Positions 47,201 to 55,029 of a stretch of 64,000 nt of DNA are shown here, piece after piece. Where the stretch lies: the NCBI GenBank assembly GCA_000161975.1, contig GG688422.1, forward strand, positions 741,824 through 805,823. The letters are read 5' to 3'. The notes under the pieces were generated by a model. The model worked only from the letters and a program-made list of their open reading frames with translations. It searched no databases and was not told where the DNA came from. Origin of the DNA: Eubacterium saphenum ATCC 49989. GTDB lineage: Bacteria > Bacillota > Clostridia > Peptostreptococcales > Anaerovoracaceae. The position numbers were made by a program, and so were the translations under genes. Numbering within the stretch: position 1 is the stretch's first letter; the number at the start of each line of letters is the position of its first letter.

Positions 47201-50200
47201 GACAAGTTGCCGGCTAGGATAGAGCGAGCAGGATATGACTTCCTAGGATACAGCAAGGAAAAGAACGGTCCTATAAACTTCTTCTCAGATACCGCAGTAA
47301 AAGAGGACATGAATGTATATGCGGTATACAGAAAACAAGGATCTATACTTAAGAAGGTAAACAGCATAAAGCTGGCGGCAGGAAGCCTAAGGATGCAACT
47401 TGGAGACATTACGGATGTACTTGCTATAGTATCTCCAACCGATGCTACGGATAAGAGAGTAAGGTTTACACTTGACAGAGCCGACATCTTAAAGATAGTA
47501 AACGCAGATGATTCTGCAGCAAGGGTAGAAGCTGTGGGTGAAGGAGTTGTAAAGGTTAAGGCGGAAGCTTTAGACGGCTCCGGAGTTACTAATGAACTTG
47601 CTATGGAAGTTATCAGAAAACCGGCTAAGAAGGTAAAGGTAACTCTAAATGCTGAAGGCATAACAGGATATCCTAAGGTAGTTGAGGCGGAAGAAGGAAC
47701 TTCTCTTGATGCAGGGCTTCCGATGGATCTTAAAAAACCGGGCTACGTGTTCCGTGGTTGGAGTTATGAGAAGGACGGCGAAGTAAACTTCACAAAGCAT
47801 ACTCAGGTAAGCAGAGATACTGAAGTACATGCGATCTTTAAAAAGGATGAAGTAAGTGTATTGTTCATAGCGGATAGAGCGGCAGGTTTCCCTAAGTCCG
47901 TAACGGTAGAGAGGGGCAAGGCAATTCTTGATAATATGCCTGCAAACCCTGTAAGAGACGGATATACGTTTAAGGGCTGGTCAACAGAGTCAAGCCTCGG
48001 AGCTCTAAATTTAACTAGAGATAACGTGATAGATAAAGACACAATTGTATATGCGGTATTTGACAAGCAAGGAGCAATCGCAAAACCTATCTCTGAAATA
48101 ACTCTAGGAGTGACTAAGTCGGACATTAGAGAGGGAGATGAAGCGGATGTAATAGCGAGCATATCTCCATCCGATGCAGATGATAAGCGACTTAAGTGGG
48201 AAAGCAGTGCTCCTGATAAGCTTAAGATAGAGCAGACAGGTGACAATTTCGCAAGAATAAAGGCTGTGACCCCGGGAACTTACACCGTAACGGCAAAGGC
48301 TAAGGACGGATCAAACAAGCAGGCAAGCATAGAGATAAAGGTGCTCAGCAAAGGTTCCGGATCCGTGTCCAATAAAGTAAAAGTTATGGTATCGGCGGAT
48401 GGAGTAGCAGGTTATCCAAAACTCATCGAGATAAATAAGGGCGCAACGCTTAAGGACAAGTTACCTGCAAATATTCAAAAGACAGGTTGCGAGTTTAAGG
48501 GATACACAAAGGTTATGGGAAATCCTGCGGACTTTGATGAAAACGAAGCGATAACGGAAGACCTAAGAATATATGCGGTATTTGAGCAGAAGACTGCACC
48601 TAGCGTGAAGGTACAGAGTATAGAGCTAAATAAGTCCAAGAGCATTGTAAGAGTAGGAGATGCAGTAGATATAATACCTACGATAACTCCTAAAAATGCC
48701 GATAACAAATCTCTCGACTATGTGGTTGATAAGAAAGGACTTGCTCTAATCCACAAGAACCCTGACGGTACTCTAAGACTATATGCTAAGAGCAAGGGCA
48801 AGGTAGTCGTAACGGCTAAGGCTACAGATGGCTCCGATGTTACTAAGTCGATCGAGATAGAAATCGGAGAAATGCAAAAGGCAAGGGTAGATATAACCTT
48901 GAATGCAGATGGCGTAGTAGGCTATCCAAAACAGTTGACTGTAGATAAGGGAGAAGCACTTGGAAATGCATTGCCGAATGTGCTTGACAGAACGGACTAT
49001 GACTTCCGTGGCTGGAGTACGTCACCAAACGGCATGATAGATGTAAACAGGCTAACGCAGATGACATCAAGTATTCCGATATATGCGGTATTCACTAAGA
49101 AGCAGGTAAATGTAAGGATGCTTGCAGAGGGTGTAAACGGTTATCCTAAGAATATGAGCTTCGACATCCACAGCACATTGGGAGCAAATCTTCCTACGAA
49201 CATCGATAGAGACGGTTATGAGTTCAAAGGCTGGAGTAAAGATTCCTTTACAGGCGATGTGAACATAACAAGCTCAAGTCAGATTGACGAAAGTATAACG
49301 ATATATGCAGTATTTGAGAGAAAGGCACCTGTAACCCATAAGGTGACGAAAATCAACTTGGAAGACTTAAGTACGGATCGAAAGGTTACAGACAAAGAAT
49401 TCGGGCTACTTGCAAACATACTTCCTGAAAACGCTGACGATAAGACATTGGAATGGAGTGCAAACGATCCTTCGGTTAAGATAGTACAAAGACAGAATAA
49501 TCTCGTGAGAGTAGTTGCTACTAAGGCCGGAAACTACAGCATAGCAGCCAAGGCGAAGGACGGATCGGGCGTAGAAGACACATATTCGTTTACAGTAGAG
49601 AAGGCAGTGCCTGAAACCAAGGTGGTAACGCTGGAAGCGACAGATACAGCAGGTTATCCGAAGGTTCTTAGGGTAAATAAAGGAGAAGCGCTTGTAGGAA
49701 GACTTCCTATGGGGCTTGAAAGAGAAGGATATACCTTCCTCGGTTGGTCAAACGTACAGGGATCACCGGTAGCGGATTATGATGTGAGCCTTCCTGTAGT
49801 GGATGATCTTACACTCTATGCAGTGTTTAAGAAGGACATCAAGCCTGCTAAGTTCGTTGAAAAAGTTGAGCTTAGCGGTAAAGAAGACCTCAAGGTAGGT
49901 GAAAGTGCATACATAACGGCAAGTGTAATGCCTATGTACGCAGACAACAAAGAACTGAAATTTGAATCTTCAGATTCCGATAAGCTTACTGTAAAGAGAG
50001 CCGGTAAGAATGAAGTCTTGGTGGTAGCCAACAAGAAGGGAACGGCATACGTAAAAGCAACCGCAATGGACGGCTCAGGTGTAACAGCTGAGCATAAGAT
50101 AACGATCACAGCTGAAATGAGGAAGATAACCTTTAGAAGTGGTGAAGGTACAGGCAACATGCCTATGCAGGAAGTAGAGCAGGGCAGCAAATACAGGCTT

Positions 50201-52486
50201 CCGTTAAACGGATTTACAGCACCGAAGGATAAGGAATTCGATGCTTGGGAAGTTCAGATGGGTACAAATACGCCTGCACGATTCATGCCCGGGAATACGG
50301 TGCCTGTATATGAAGACATAGTGGTAACTGCCAAGTGGAAAGACGTTGAGGTAGATCCTAATAAGAAGGTAACTGCAAGGTTTGAAAAGGGAGATCCTGA
50401 TGCGAGCGGCAGCATGCCGAATGTGACAGGTATAGTAAGAGGAAGTGATTATACATTACCTGATAACGCCTTCACAGCACCGACAGGTCTGATGTTCGAT
50501 AAGTGGAAGGTGGAAGTAGGTACGAATCCGGTTCAGTTTAAATCGCCGGGCGAAAAGGTAAAGGCTCTCGATGATATGACGGTTATAGCTACATGGAGGA
50601 ATGCAGAAAAGAGAAAGGTAACCTTTAAGGATAAAGACGAGAGCTTGATAGAAACCAAGGAAATTGAACACGGCAAGGCATTCGGCACTTCAATGCCGGC
50701 ATACACCAAGCCATTGGATCCGGGATACGCCTTCCTCGGTTGGAGTAAGTCCGCTGAAGATGCAAAGAGGGGCACGATAACGCCGGGCAACGAATTCACT
50801 AAAGATACCTTGGTTAAGGAAGACACAACCGTATATGCAGTAGTAGGCAAGAATGTCAGCATGTATAAAGTAACTCTCGACGGTAACGGAGGAGTGCTTG
50901 CAGGAGGAGCTACAGCGGTATTCGATGTAGCTGCAGGAAATACGGTAAAGGCACAGCTAGAAGCTGCAGTGGCAAATGAGATATTTACAAAACCGGGATA
51001 CAAGTTCGTAGGATTCTCAAAGAGCAGATTCGCTGCACTACCTGATTACAACTTGGACAGCCCTGTATATTACAACACAACGCTATATGCAGTGTACGAA
51101 GAAGCGCACGAGGTTACAAAGGTAACTATCAAGTATACTGAGGTGGGCATGCAAGAAGATGAAGTGATAAAGAACGTTCCTCTCGGTAAGGCAATAGGAT
51201 CTAAGCTCGATGGACATGAGAAACACAGAGACGGCTATAGATTCTTAGGATATTCCAAGGTAAACGGTGCCGTTAAGCCTGACTTCTTCAAGAAGAGCAT
51301 AGTAACTAGAGATATGGTTATATATCCGGTGTATAAGAAAAATGCAAATGATGATGAGGTAGTTGTAAGCTTCAATGCAAATGGAGGCGAGAAGGCACCT
51401 AAGGCGGAAAGAATACCGATGTATGATTCATTGGGTGCTAAGATGCCGGGTAAGGAAAATGCACCTGTACGTGATGGATACCTATTCACAGGTTGGGCTA
51501 GGAGTAAGGCTGCTAAGTATCCTGATTTCTTTAGAGGTACAACGGTTAAGGGTAACATTACTGTGTATGCTGTATGGAAGAGCTTGTATGACGAAAAGCT
51601 TGGTCAGACAGCGCTTAAGGTAACAGCTAAGGCTAAGGGCTATGAGCTTACGATAGAACCGCCTAAGGCAGACTTGCACACAGGTTTCGAGATCTTTAGA
51701 AGCGAAGATAAGGACTTTAAGCCAAGTAAGGATAATAAGATAGCGACTATAGGCAGGAACGACTTGAAGTACTTGGATGACAAGGCTGATAACGGTAAGG
51801 CATACTACTATGCGGTAAGAGCTATAGATGCGGACGGAAGCTATAACGGTACTAAGGTGACGTTCATAGGAAAGCTGTCTGATAAGGTTCTTGCAGCACC
51901 GCTTCCAAGGGATAAGGGAGTGACGGCAACGATAGCAGGTAAGGGAGCTGTGAGTCTTGAGTTTAATAAGACCGTAGCGGCAGCTAAGTACAAAGTAACT
52001 GTGACAGCGCCTTACGATAAGAAGTTTAAGGAGCGAGTAAAGGAGATCGAGGCAAATAAGCTTATGCAGGCAGCTGCAGGCAAGGTTAAGGCAAACATAA
52101 CCGGGCTTCCAATGGGTAAATTCCTGGCATTCAAACTCGAGGCTTTGGAAGCTGACAATACTAAGCTTGTGGAATACGGTAACAGCTTCGCATTCATGCT
52201 GGGTGCGCCTGAAAAGCTTACTGCAAAGGTGAATAAGAAGAAGAGAGTGCTTAACATTAGGTTCAAGGCTATGAAGGGTGTAAGCGGCTACGAAGCTAAG
52301 ATAGTTATTAACGGTAAGGTTAAGACTATAAAGCTTAAGAAGGGCAAGAATAAGCTCAGAGGTCTCATAGTTGGCAGCATCAAGCTACCTAAGAAGAAGG
52401 GTAAATACACGTTCACCATACGGGCATTCAAGAAAATCGGCAAGCTTAAGTACTATGGACGTACGATAACGAAGACATTTAGATAA
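38285..52486 (+). CDS. Giant secreted repeat protein (BspA-like, InlB-B and Ig-like repeats)
   Basis: About 4733 residues. The start is ATG 38285, six bases after GGGAGG; longer in-frame starts lack ribosome sites. Residues 1-38 are a signal peptide ending near SFA. A Lys-rich stretch runs to about 160. Two BspA/DUF285 blocks follow (about 330-455 and 690-860; units like NISRWNVSKVLDMSGMF), then a dense array of InlB-B/Listeria-Bacteroides repeats (about 915-1730; YTFxGWS ... TVYAVW). Residues 1740-3940 alternate Ig-like Big_2-type units with InlB-B units, and 3950-4440 are InlB-B-type again. I count about 31 InlB-B-like and 12 Ig-like units by eye. The last 290 residues look fibronectin-III-like. 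There is no LPXTG or S-layer motif, so anchoring is unclear. It is probably an adhesin or surface stalk. An eight-G tract lies near residue 483. Confidence 0.9.
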   Translation: MKNFGKSKKNFKAASAASKTFAWVLSIMLVVTGIAPSFAENGKVGNAGVAKKAATSEQAGMKKTYANKAAAVSKENTQKNNNNSVNIKAKEQKKKKGDKKATASKEKSSNNKEKKPAFKKKVYKDEGKDDEEAAPRQSRLSKKKAAELKKDVAYDVNMMIQNGYSSYYKNSDNSSKTPKIQNTNLNYLLKTRAAKNIASSMKFLNLKKTKDTPKDQNGKKNKFRNKREELTGEAALLNASGNVKAQRGKGNLVHIFAKNTSGDMSIDRELWATMFNKIGIDGSYSASNNEIDWKASGWGVKIDTRGIRLPQDSSRFFYNMTGKVEDFDKLVTSEVTDMKEMFRGCTSLNGINISRWNVSKVLDMSGMFLSASGKNTGGGEAPNISRWRVNNVTSMYQMFYASRFDFVNFDISKWDVSSVTDMRYIFASSAIQKLDLSKWELNTALKLRHVPAGTPAEKMFIGCSYLEYLKFPKGLITNVQAQGGGFNSIQVLRGRPADHWLSNFNLGGSSGLTNNYSNSEEEWAMYLARNDKYKWIKFDRNGGDTESWVNGEIVEKGKSFNASKGVLPQEEPKKNGHQFAGWAYSPNDKAPTFNKDQKINENLTLYAVYLEDKEYPLNDSGNVFAKPKVGANGETTLEINVKDGAKDTLINARWIDMATAFGASGSSSADLSWTAAGDKVNIKFLANVRAPSDMTQMFYSFKGNIAGLDHLDTEGTSNFKNAFANVTGRVDGNDFTNWNVKSGTGFEGMFKNSSIDPNVGNWDTQNAQDMRSMFEGATSANPDVSKWNVKNVKKIDSMFNAAGKANPDISKWNFGNLESMREAFYESKLKEADLSKWKFTGAGLSNAADAFVNCDNLVYLKTPMGLTTTMGGVNSDFKVVRLEKGSPAAVEEETLNLGSDYTVNAGGRENVAFNIYRKDAYAGVIFDVNSGDRESFRNHEIAKIGKSIRASGGVLPEEKPQKNASTFKGWSKDKNTQGDGEFNENEAITEDVTVYAIYEQRVPAKVRFHATGGNLNGVPPEVDGLTGTSLGNEFPTEQPTRKGYDFIGWSTKPEDANTGLITPGHEFTRDTLVPNVETEVYAVWKERSKITIKFNGNGGNLGSIPESKEIYEREALGADFPVHTPSNVSNMDPKREGYTFIGWGYNKHARAPEATGDTIFTKSETLYAIWKEGDSSTIGVKFDANGGSYKGADPSVILERGTALGARFPSEIPERSGKTFFGYADKASASEPNITAETVFDDSAVAYAVWKDEGSAYKVEFDVMGGVPDMQPVYVEAGKKLGDRFHKTFPRKPGKMFVGFTSNRAEAELGIVTDANRVDKDTEINKDTVAYAAFKKKEVSTVTFDANGGNLGSVPGKVDTEYNTSLGAKFPKDKPTKANHEFRGWTLSKAEADKGVITDENKIDKDTVITDDVTAYAAWSKKEYDVHFMSDNKEVEEPFKSPIKCLHGEALKDKFPTGHPAKPDYTFIGWSTSKTEAENGVLTPAHKFDKDTKITGETTVYAVWKELAEVSFNANGGDASSVPDTIKVVRGEKLGDNYPTKIPTRAGHKFLGWSDDPNAYSPNITRDSVIQYRTTLFAIWQEMHTVTFNANGGEENSVPSPIYLQDGEKIGANMPGQRPIRRGYTFKGWASEPNAKTANITEETVVISNMTAYAIWKPVTCAVTFVNGIKKYAVKYANYDTTLGNNMPEAPDKMGYTFAGWSMRANDPNLEYEFTKYTRITGRMKVFAIFKRATHKQITRITLNLSKSMIRVGEMAEVIAEIEPTDVLNKELLWKSSNNNGLEIRNAGNSRTYVKAHKRGIYTITAKAKDGSGTEGRLRVKVEGKQPGVSTTDANVMFNAGSAAGFPKIVNIKKGEALLGKMPKNPKIYGLKFLGWSTKILGKKADINFTEDTVVKNDMSVYAVYEEDTTVNVEPKIQKITLESNKNEIKVGEETDVIAKVEPNSAKLKDLEYYVDAGLTVVSIDGNKLRVRGNTVGRHKIKASARDGSNKKAELEINVKEKTQGKAYVWLMAEGVLGYPDLLEVDEGTALGDLLPMGLSKPGMEFHGWSTMGYAGDPDFTSSDIVNTDMTLYAVFKSVVPVPPEKQVKSIDLKLSKSTIYDGDEVDVIADVEPSSAENKTLEWSISPSNAKIININERAIKVHNLREGSYTVTAKSTDGSNIEKTIEIDVLKKGAPPSNKATVRFMAPGAADYPKAVEVMKGSSVGFDMPDDPDIVGFNFRGWSTKMNPVSASDVNFTKDTKVDKDMSVYAVFERNPGIQAENKIEKIVLKAAKREVEVGSGINILAAITPPDADIKHLTFESENADKFPVEQMTDTTARAYAKEAGTFKITARANDGSGKYGEITIKVVPKNPVPTMHTVTMMSDAAGYPKTVVVEDGKAIGDKLDMDLTKPNAVFKGWSRNTAAGPVDFTRDTLVYANTIVYAVFDYQNPKMVESIDLQLSRTNINAGDYVDALALVNPVDASNKDIRFTVTPSLNVEKTSLTTARIYAAREGRYTLRAESTDGSNVFKQVVFEVNDSGTGPIPSTHAKVVFNADGDNNFPRVLTVKKGEALGGRMPADPVRQGFRFKEWRIVGGAGATLTKDTRIDQDTEVYARYIKEGLINKKIKNITLLAGSTLLELNDQTAIGALIDPEDADYKDLTFTSLNPSVLKVDKTGEIAARATAKKRGSAVVRAEANDGSGVSGEITINVEPKKESVKLTMEAQGIAGFPKTVDVTKGESYADLPMDLVKPGHVFMGWSTISSTGSVDFNKHTKVMTDSKIYAVFKKDIVHVTVRADGVDGYPITVPVQRGSALLNLLPKKVEKDGFKFKGYSTISPTGAVNFTEDTVVNEDTVVYAVFEATQAASTKIKNITLAVTKSSIEKGDTFDVIASIEPDNATNKVLEFTSSNNDKLKITGIKDRMISLKALDKGKYSVRAKATDGSGVEAETSIEVKEKDINVPRKAKVTLYADDVAGYPQVIEVMRGDTLADKLPARIERAGYDFLGYSKEKNGPINFFSDTAVKEDMNVYAVYRKQGSILKKVNSIKLAAGSLRMQLGDITDVLAIVSPTDATDKRVRFTLDRADILKIVNADDSAARVEAVGEGVVKVKAEALDGSGVTNELAMEVIRKPAKKVKVTLNAEGITGYPKVVEAEEGTSLDAGLPMDLKKPGYVFRGWSYEKDGEVNFTKHTQVSRDTEVHAIFKKDEVSVLFIADRAAGFPKSVTVERGKAILDNMPANPVRDGYTFKGWSTESSLGALNLTRDNVIDKDTIVYAVFDKQGAIAKPISEITLGVTKSDIREGDEADVIASISPSDADDKRLKWESSAPDKLKIEQTGDNFARIKAVTPGTYTVTAKAKDGSNKQASIEIKVLSKGSGSVSNKVKVMVSADGVAGYPKLIEINKGATLKDKLPANIQKTGCEFKGYTKVMGNPADFDENEAITEDLRIYAVFEQKTAPSVKVQSIELNKSKSIVRVGDAVDIIPTITPKNADNKSLDYVVDKKGLALIHKNPDGTLRLYAKSKGKVVVTAKATDGSDVTKSIEIEIGEMQKARVDITLNADGVVGYPKQLTVDKGEALGNALPNVLDRTDYDFRGWSTSPNGMIDVNRLTQMTSSIPIYAVFTKKQVNVRMLAEGVNGYPKNMSFDIHSTLGANLPTNIDRDGYEFKGWSKDSFTGDVNITSSSQIDESITIYAVFERKAPVTHKVTKINLEDLSTDRKVTDKEFGLLANILPENADDKTLEWSANDPSVKIVQRQNNLVRVVATKAGNYSIAAKAKDGSGVEDTYSFTVEKAVPETKVVTLEATDTAGYPKVLRVNKGEALVGRLPMGLEREGYTFLGWSNVQGSPVADYDVSLPVVDDLTLYAVFKKDIKPAKFVEKVELSGKEDLKVGESAYITASVMPMYADNKELKFESSDSDKLTVKRAGKNEVLVVANKKGTAYVKATAMDGSGVTAEHKITITAEMRKITFRSGEGTGNMPMQEVEQGSKYRLPLNGFTAPKDKEFDAWEVQMGTNTPARFMPGNTVPVYEDIVVTAKWKDVEVDPNKKVTARFEKGDPDASGSMPNVTGIVRGSDYTLPDNAFTAPTGLMFDKWKVEVGTNPVQFKSPGEKVKALDDMTVIATWRNAEKRKVTFKDKDESLIETKEIEHGKAFGTSMPAYTKPLDPGYAFLGWSKSAEDAKRGTITPGNEFTKDTLVKEDTTVYAVVGKNVSMYKVTLDGNGGVLAGGATAVFDVAAGNTVKAQLEAAVANEIFTKPGYKFVGFSKSRFAALPDYNLDSPVYYNTTLYAVYEEAHEVTKVTIKYTEVGMQEDEVIKNVPLGKAIGSKLDGHEKHRDGYRFLGYSKVNGAVKPDFFKKSIVTRDMVIYPVYKKNANDDEVVVSFNANGGEKAPKAERIPMYDSLGAKMPGKENAPVRDGYLFTGWARSKAAKYPDFFRGTTVKGNITVYAVWKSLYDEKLGQTALKVTAKAKGYELTIEPPKADLHTGFEIFRSEDKDFKPSKDNKIATIGRNDLKYLDDKADNGKAYYYAVRAIDADGSYNGTKVTFIGKLSDKVLAAPLPRDKGVTATIAGKGAVSLEFNKTVAAAKYKVTVTAPYDKKFKERVKEIEANKLMQAAAGKVKANITGLPMGKFLAFKLEALEADNTKLVEYGNSFAFMLGAPEKLTAKVNKKKRVLNIRFKAMKGVSGYEAKIVINGKVKTIKLKKGKNKLRGLIVGSIKLPKKKGKYTFTIRAFKKIGKLKYYGRTITKTFR
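39731..39738 (+). repeat. Eight-G homopolymer inside the giant gene
   Basis: The tract encodes Gly-Gly-Gly after QAQ, near residue 483. Read as given, the frame is open. One extra G gives ATT TAA at once (stop at 39742-39744); one lost G gives TGA at 39819-39821. Either change would cut the protein to roughly a tenth of its length. Confidence 0.85.
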
Positions 52487-52514
52487 AAAATCCGATTTAT
52501 CCTCAAAACCTTAA

Positions 52515-52538
52515 GAAAGCTCCCTCACGGGAGCTTTC
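52515..52538 (+). terminator. Terminator-like hairpin after the giant gene
   Basis: GAAAGCTCCC and GGGAGCTTTC form a perfect 10-bp stem with a TCAC loop, 28 bases after the stop codon. The following sequence has few T, so it may work with factors or mainly protect the mRNA 3' end. Confidence 0.65.
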
Positions 52539-52560
52539 ACTATTTGATTGTGATTTAAAT

Positions 52561-52817
52561 TTAAGCGCGCAGCGATACTGCTGTAACCTATATTTCAATA
52601 TTTTGAGGGCTTTTTGCGTTTCTTGATTAATAATTATTGTTTAAGGGTGAGGTGTGCACCGCAGCACACTGCGACGACTTGGATTTGAAGTTATATGGTA
52701 TAAGGTGGGTAGGATGCATTGGCAGTCGAACGTCTTTTAAAATTAATTAATTTATTCAATTTTGGGTACGGGTAAAGTGAGCATCGTAGCGCATACTGTG
52801 GCAACTTTAATTTGAAA
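52561..52817 (+). repeat. Three degenerate copies of a 40-50 base element
   Basis: Copies at about 52561-52598, 52641-52690 and 52768-52817 share a G/C-rich core (GCAGCG or GTAGCG, then ACTG, then a short C/A block) ending in ATTTGAA or ATTTCAA. They fill most of the 479-base gap between the giant gene and the Sel1-repeat gene, where I see no other gene. They could be decayed repeats or remnants of a duplicated leader. Confidence 0.45.
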
Positions 52818-52897
52818 AGGTGTTTTGAGGTGATACGCGTTTACGAATAAAAAACGTGGCAAGGCACATAAATTATTCGTAAAGGAAAATAATTTGA

Positions 52898-52903
52898 TAT
52901 AAT
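52898..52903 (+). promoter_or_regulatory. -10 box for the Sel1-repeat gene
   Basis: TATAAT at 52898-52903; the -35 region is weak. It places the transcript start near 52910, so translation must begin downstream, which supports ATG 52966 as the start codon. Confidence 0.5.
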
Positions 52904-52965
52904 AGTTAATGTTCGTTCAAATATTTGGCGTAAGAGAATGTTTAGTTGTTAAGGTGAAGTTTATC

Positions 52966-53376
52966 ATGCTCAGAGAAGAAGATAGGGAGTACTTAAAGTC
53001 ATTATCGCCTGAAGAAAGGTTTACAGGATGTCTGCTCGGAAGTGTGCAGGGCCAGGATGCGGAATGCACGTATAGGCTTGGCGATTGTTATATGGACGGT
53101 GAGTTTGTAAAAAAAGACGAGAACGTAGCATTCACTTTGTATTACAAAGCCTATGATTATGCTGTTCTTAATGCGGAGGAGCTGGATATTGCTGAGAGTT
53201 GCCTGAGGCTTGGTAAGTGTTATCTTGCAGGCATAGGCATTGATGAAAATATAGATTTCGGATTAGCGAGGATAGAAAAGGCGGAGAGACTTTTTAATAA
53301 GTATAAATCGGATGAGAAGGTTGCGCAAAGGTTGCTTGAAATTTCCGACTTATATGATAAATACGACGAATTATAA
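52966..53376 (+). CDS. Small Sel1-repeat (tetratricopeptide-like) protein
   Basis: The 136-residue cytoplasmic protein has at least two Sel1-like units (YRLGDCYMDGEFVKKDENVAFTLYYKAYDYA and CLRLGKCYLAGIGIDENIDFGLARIEKAERLF). They form alpha-helical hairpins for protein binding. There is no signal peptide or catalytic motif. I start it at ATG 52966 with AAGGTGA nine bases upstream; a longer frame from 52909 would begin at the transcript start. Its partner is unknown. It lies 45 bases before putP but has separate ribosome sites, so cotranscription is possible. Confidence 0.75.
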   Translation: MLREEDREYLKSLSPEERFTGCLLGSVQGQDAECTYRLGDCYMDGEFVKKDENVAFTLYYKAYDYAVLNAEELDIAESCLRLGKCYLAGIGIDENIDFGLARIEKAERLFNKYKSDEKVAQRLLEISDLYDKYDEL

Positions 53377-53421
53377 CGACATTATTTTACGGTATTATTT
53401 TTTATTTAAGGAGTGTTCAGT

Positions 53422-54966
53422 ATGACGAAAATTACAGCCGGTGTTTTGATGGTTATGGCTGCGTATCTGGTATTCATGGTGCTTGTAGGAGTGTATTATT
53501 CCAAGCATAATTCGGATACAAGCGATTTTTATTTAGGTGGCAGAAAATTAGGGCCACTTGTGACCGCTATGAGCGCAGAGGCTTCAGATATGAGCAGCTG
53601 GCTTTTGATGGGTCTACCGGGGGTTGCATACCTATCGGGGATTGCTGAAGCAGGATGGACGGCTATAGGGCTTGCCCTGGGCACATACTTAAATTGGTTG
53701 CTAGTTGCAAGGAGGCTAAGACACTATACGGCAGTTACGGGAGATGCAATTACAATACCTCAATTTTTTAGCAATAGATATAGAGATAAGAGCAATGCCT
53801 TGTTGGCAATAGCAGCGCTTTTGATCGTAATTTTCTTTGTGCCGTATACAGCGTCAGGATTTGCCGCATGCGGAAAGTTGTTTTCCGTAATGTTCAATAT
53901 ACCGTACGTTTACGCAATGATAGGAAGCGCCGCTATCATCGTTGCATATACCGCACTTGGCGGTTTTTTGGCTGCGAGTACTACGGATTTGATTCAGAGC
54001 ATCATAATGACGGCTGCACTTATAGTTGTGAGCCTTTTCGGGCTGTATGCAGCCGGAGGATTCGACAATGTAGCCACAAATACGGATAAATTACAAGGAT
54101 ATTTGAGTCTGTTGAGCAGCTATGATTTAAATACGGGAAAAGGGAATTCCATGTCCATACTTACTATTGCATCAAATTTCGCATGGGGGCTTGGATACTT
54201 TGGAATGCCACACGTGCTTCTCAGGTTCATGGGCACTAAAGATCGTGACAAGTTAAAGCTTTCAAGAAGAATCGCTACAGTATGGGTAGTGATTTCAATG
54301 TTTATTGCTATTTCAATCGGAATAATCGGGCTTGGAATGACAAAGGCGGGAGCAATAGGAGCCTACACGAAGCCCGGCGAATCGGAGAAGTTGATTATAG
54401 ATATTGCGCTGCTTCTCAGCAAAAACGGCTTTTTTGCAGTTCTCATGTCAGGACTCATACTTTCAGGGATACTGGCTTGTACGATGTCCACTTCGGATTC
54501 GCAGTTATTAGCGGCATCTTCGAGTGTTTCCGAAAACATCGTAAACGATTTCTTCGGTATAAAGTTATCAAAGAAGTCGGCAATGCTGATGGCAAGGTTT
54601 ACCGTGCTTGTGATTGCGGTGATAGCAGTGTTTTTGGCAAGGGATCCTGAGAGTTCGGTATTTAAGATAGTATCGTTTGCGTGGGCGGGGTTTGGAGCCA
54701 CGTTCGGACCCACCGTATTGTTTGCGCTTTTTTGGAAGAGGTCGAACAGAAACGGTGCCCTTGCCGGCATGATAAGCGGAGGCATTATGGTGTTCGTGTG
54801 GAAATATCTAATAGCACCGCTTGGCGGAATTTTTGCAATTTACGAACTGTTGCCTGCATTTATAGTGGCTAGCCTCGTTATAGTGATAGTAAGCCTTATC
54901 ACGGAGGCTCCGAGCGAAGAGATTATAGCGGAATTCGAGCAGGTGGATAGAGATTTATCGGATTGA
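53422..54966 (+). CDS. putP: Sodium/proline symporter
   Basis: The 514-residue protein of the solute:sodium symporter family has about 13 hydrophobic segments. PutP marks are SDFYLGGRKLGPLVTAMSAEASDMSSWLLMGLPG near residue 35, the sodium-site region AYTALGGFLAASTTDLIQS near 175, FAWGLGYFGMPHVLLRFM near 250 and STSDSQLLAASSSVSEN near 350. It imports proline with Na+ for nutrition or osmotic balance. ATG 53422 follows AAGGAG at 53408-53413; an in-frame GTG nine bases earlier overlaps that site and is less likely. The gene stands alone before the tmRNA gene. Confidence 0.92.
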   Translation: MTKITAGVLMVMAAYLVFMVLVGVYYSKHNSDTSDFYLGGRKLGPLVTAMSAEASDMSSWLLMGLPGVAYLSGIAEAGWTAIGLALGTYLNWLLVARRLRHYTAVTGDAITIPQFFSNRYRDKSNALLAIAALLIVIFFVPYTASGFAACGKLFSVMFNIPYVYAMIGSAAIIVAYTALGGFLAASTTDLIQSIIMTAALIVVSLFGLYAAGGFDNVATNTDKLQGYLSLLSSYDLNTGKGNSMSILTIASNFAWGLGYFGMPHVLLRFMGTKDRDKLKLSRRIATVWVVISMFIAISIGIIGLGMTKAGAIGAYTKPGESEKLIIDIALLLSKNGFFAVLMSGLILSGILACTMSTSDSQLLAASSSVSENIVNDFFGIKLSKKSAMLMARFTVLVIAVIAVFLARDPESSVFKIVSFAWAGFGATFGPTVLFALFWKRSNRNGALAGMISGGIMVFVWKYLIAPLGGIFAIYELLPAFIVASLVIVIVSLITEAPSEEIIAEFEQVDRDLSD

Positions 54967-55029
54967 TAATGAATAGGATACTGCTATATGTGGTAACATA
55001 GATGTGACATCGATGTGCAGGATTGTTTT

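Noticed and set aside
41500..50100. A possible CRISPR-like or tandem DNA repeat array within the giant gene
   Set aside because: The repetition is at the protein level with diverged codons; there are no identical short repeats with unique spacers.
40967..52266. Many long minus-strand frames opposite the giant gene
   Set aside because: They mirror the repetitive codon pattern of the plus-strand repeats, lack ribosome sites and show no family motifs.
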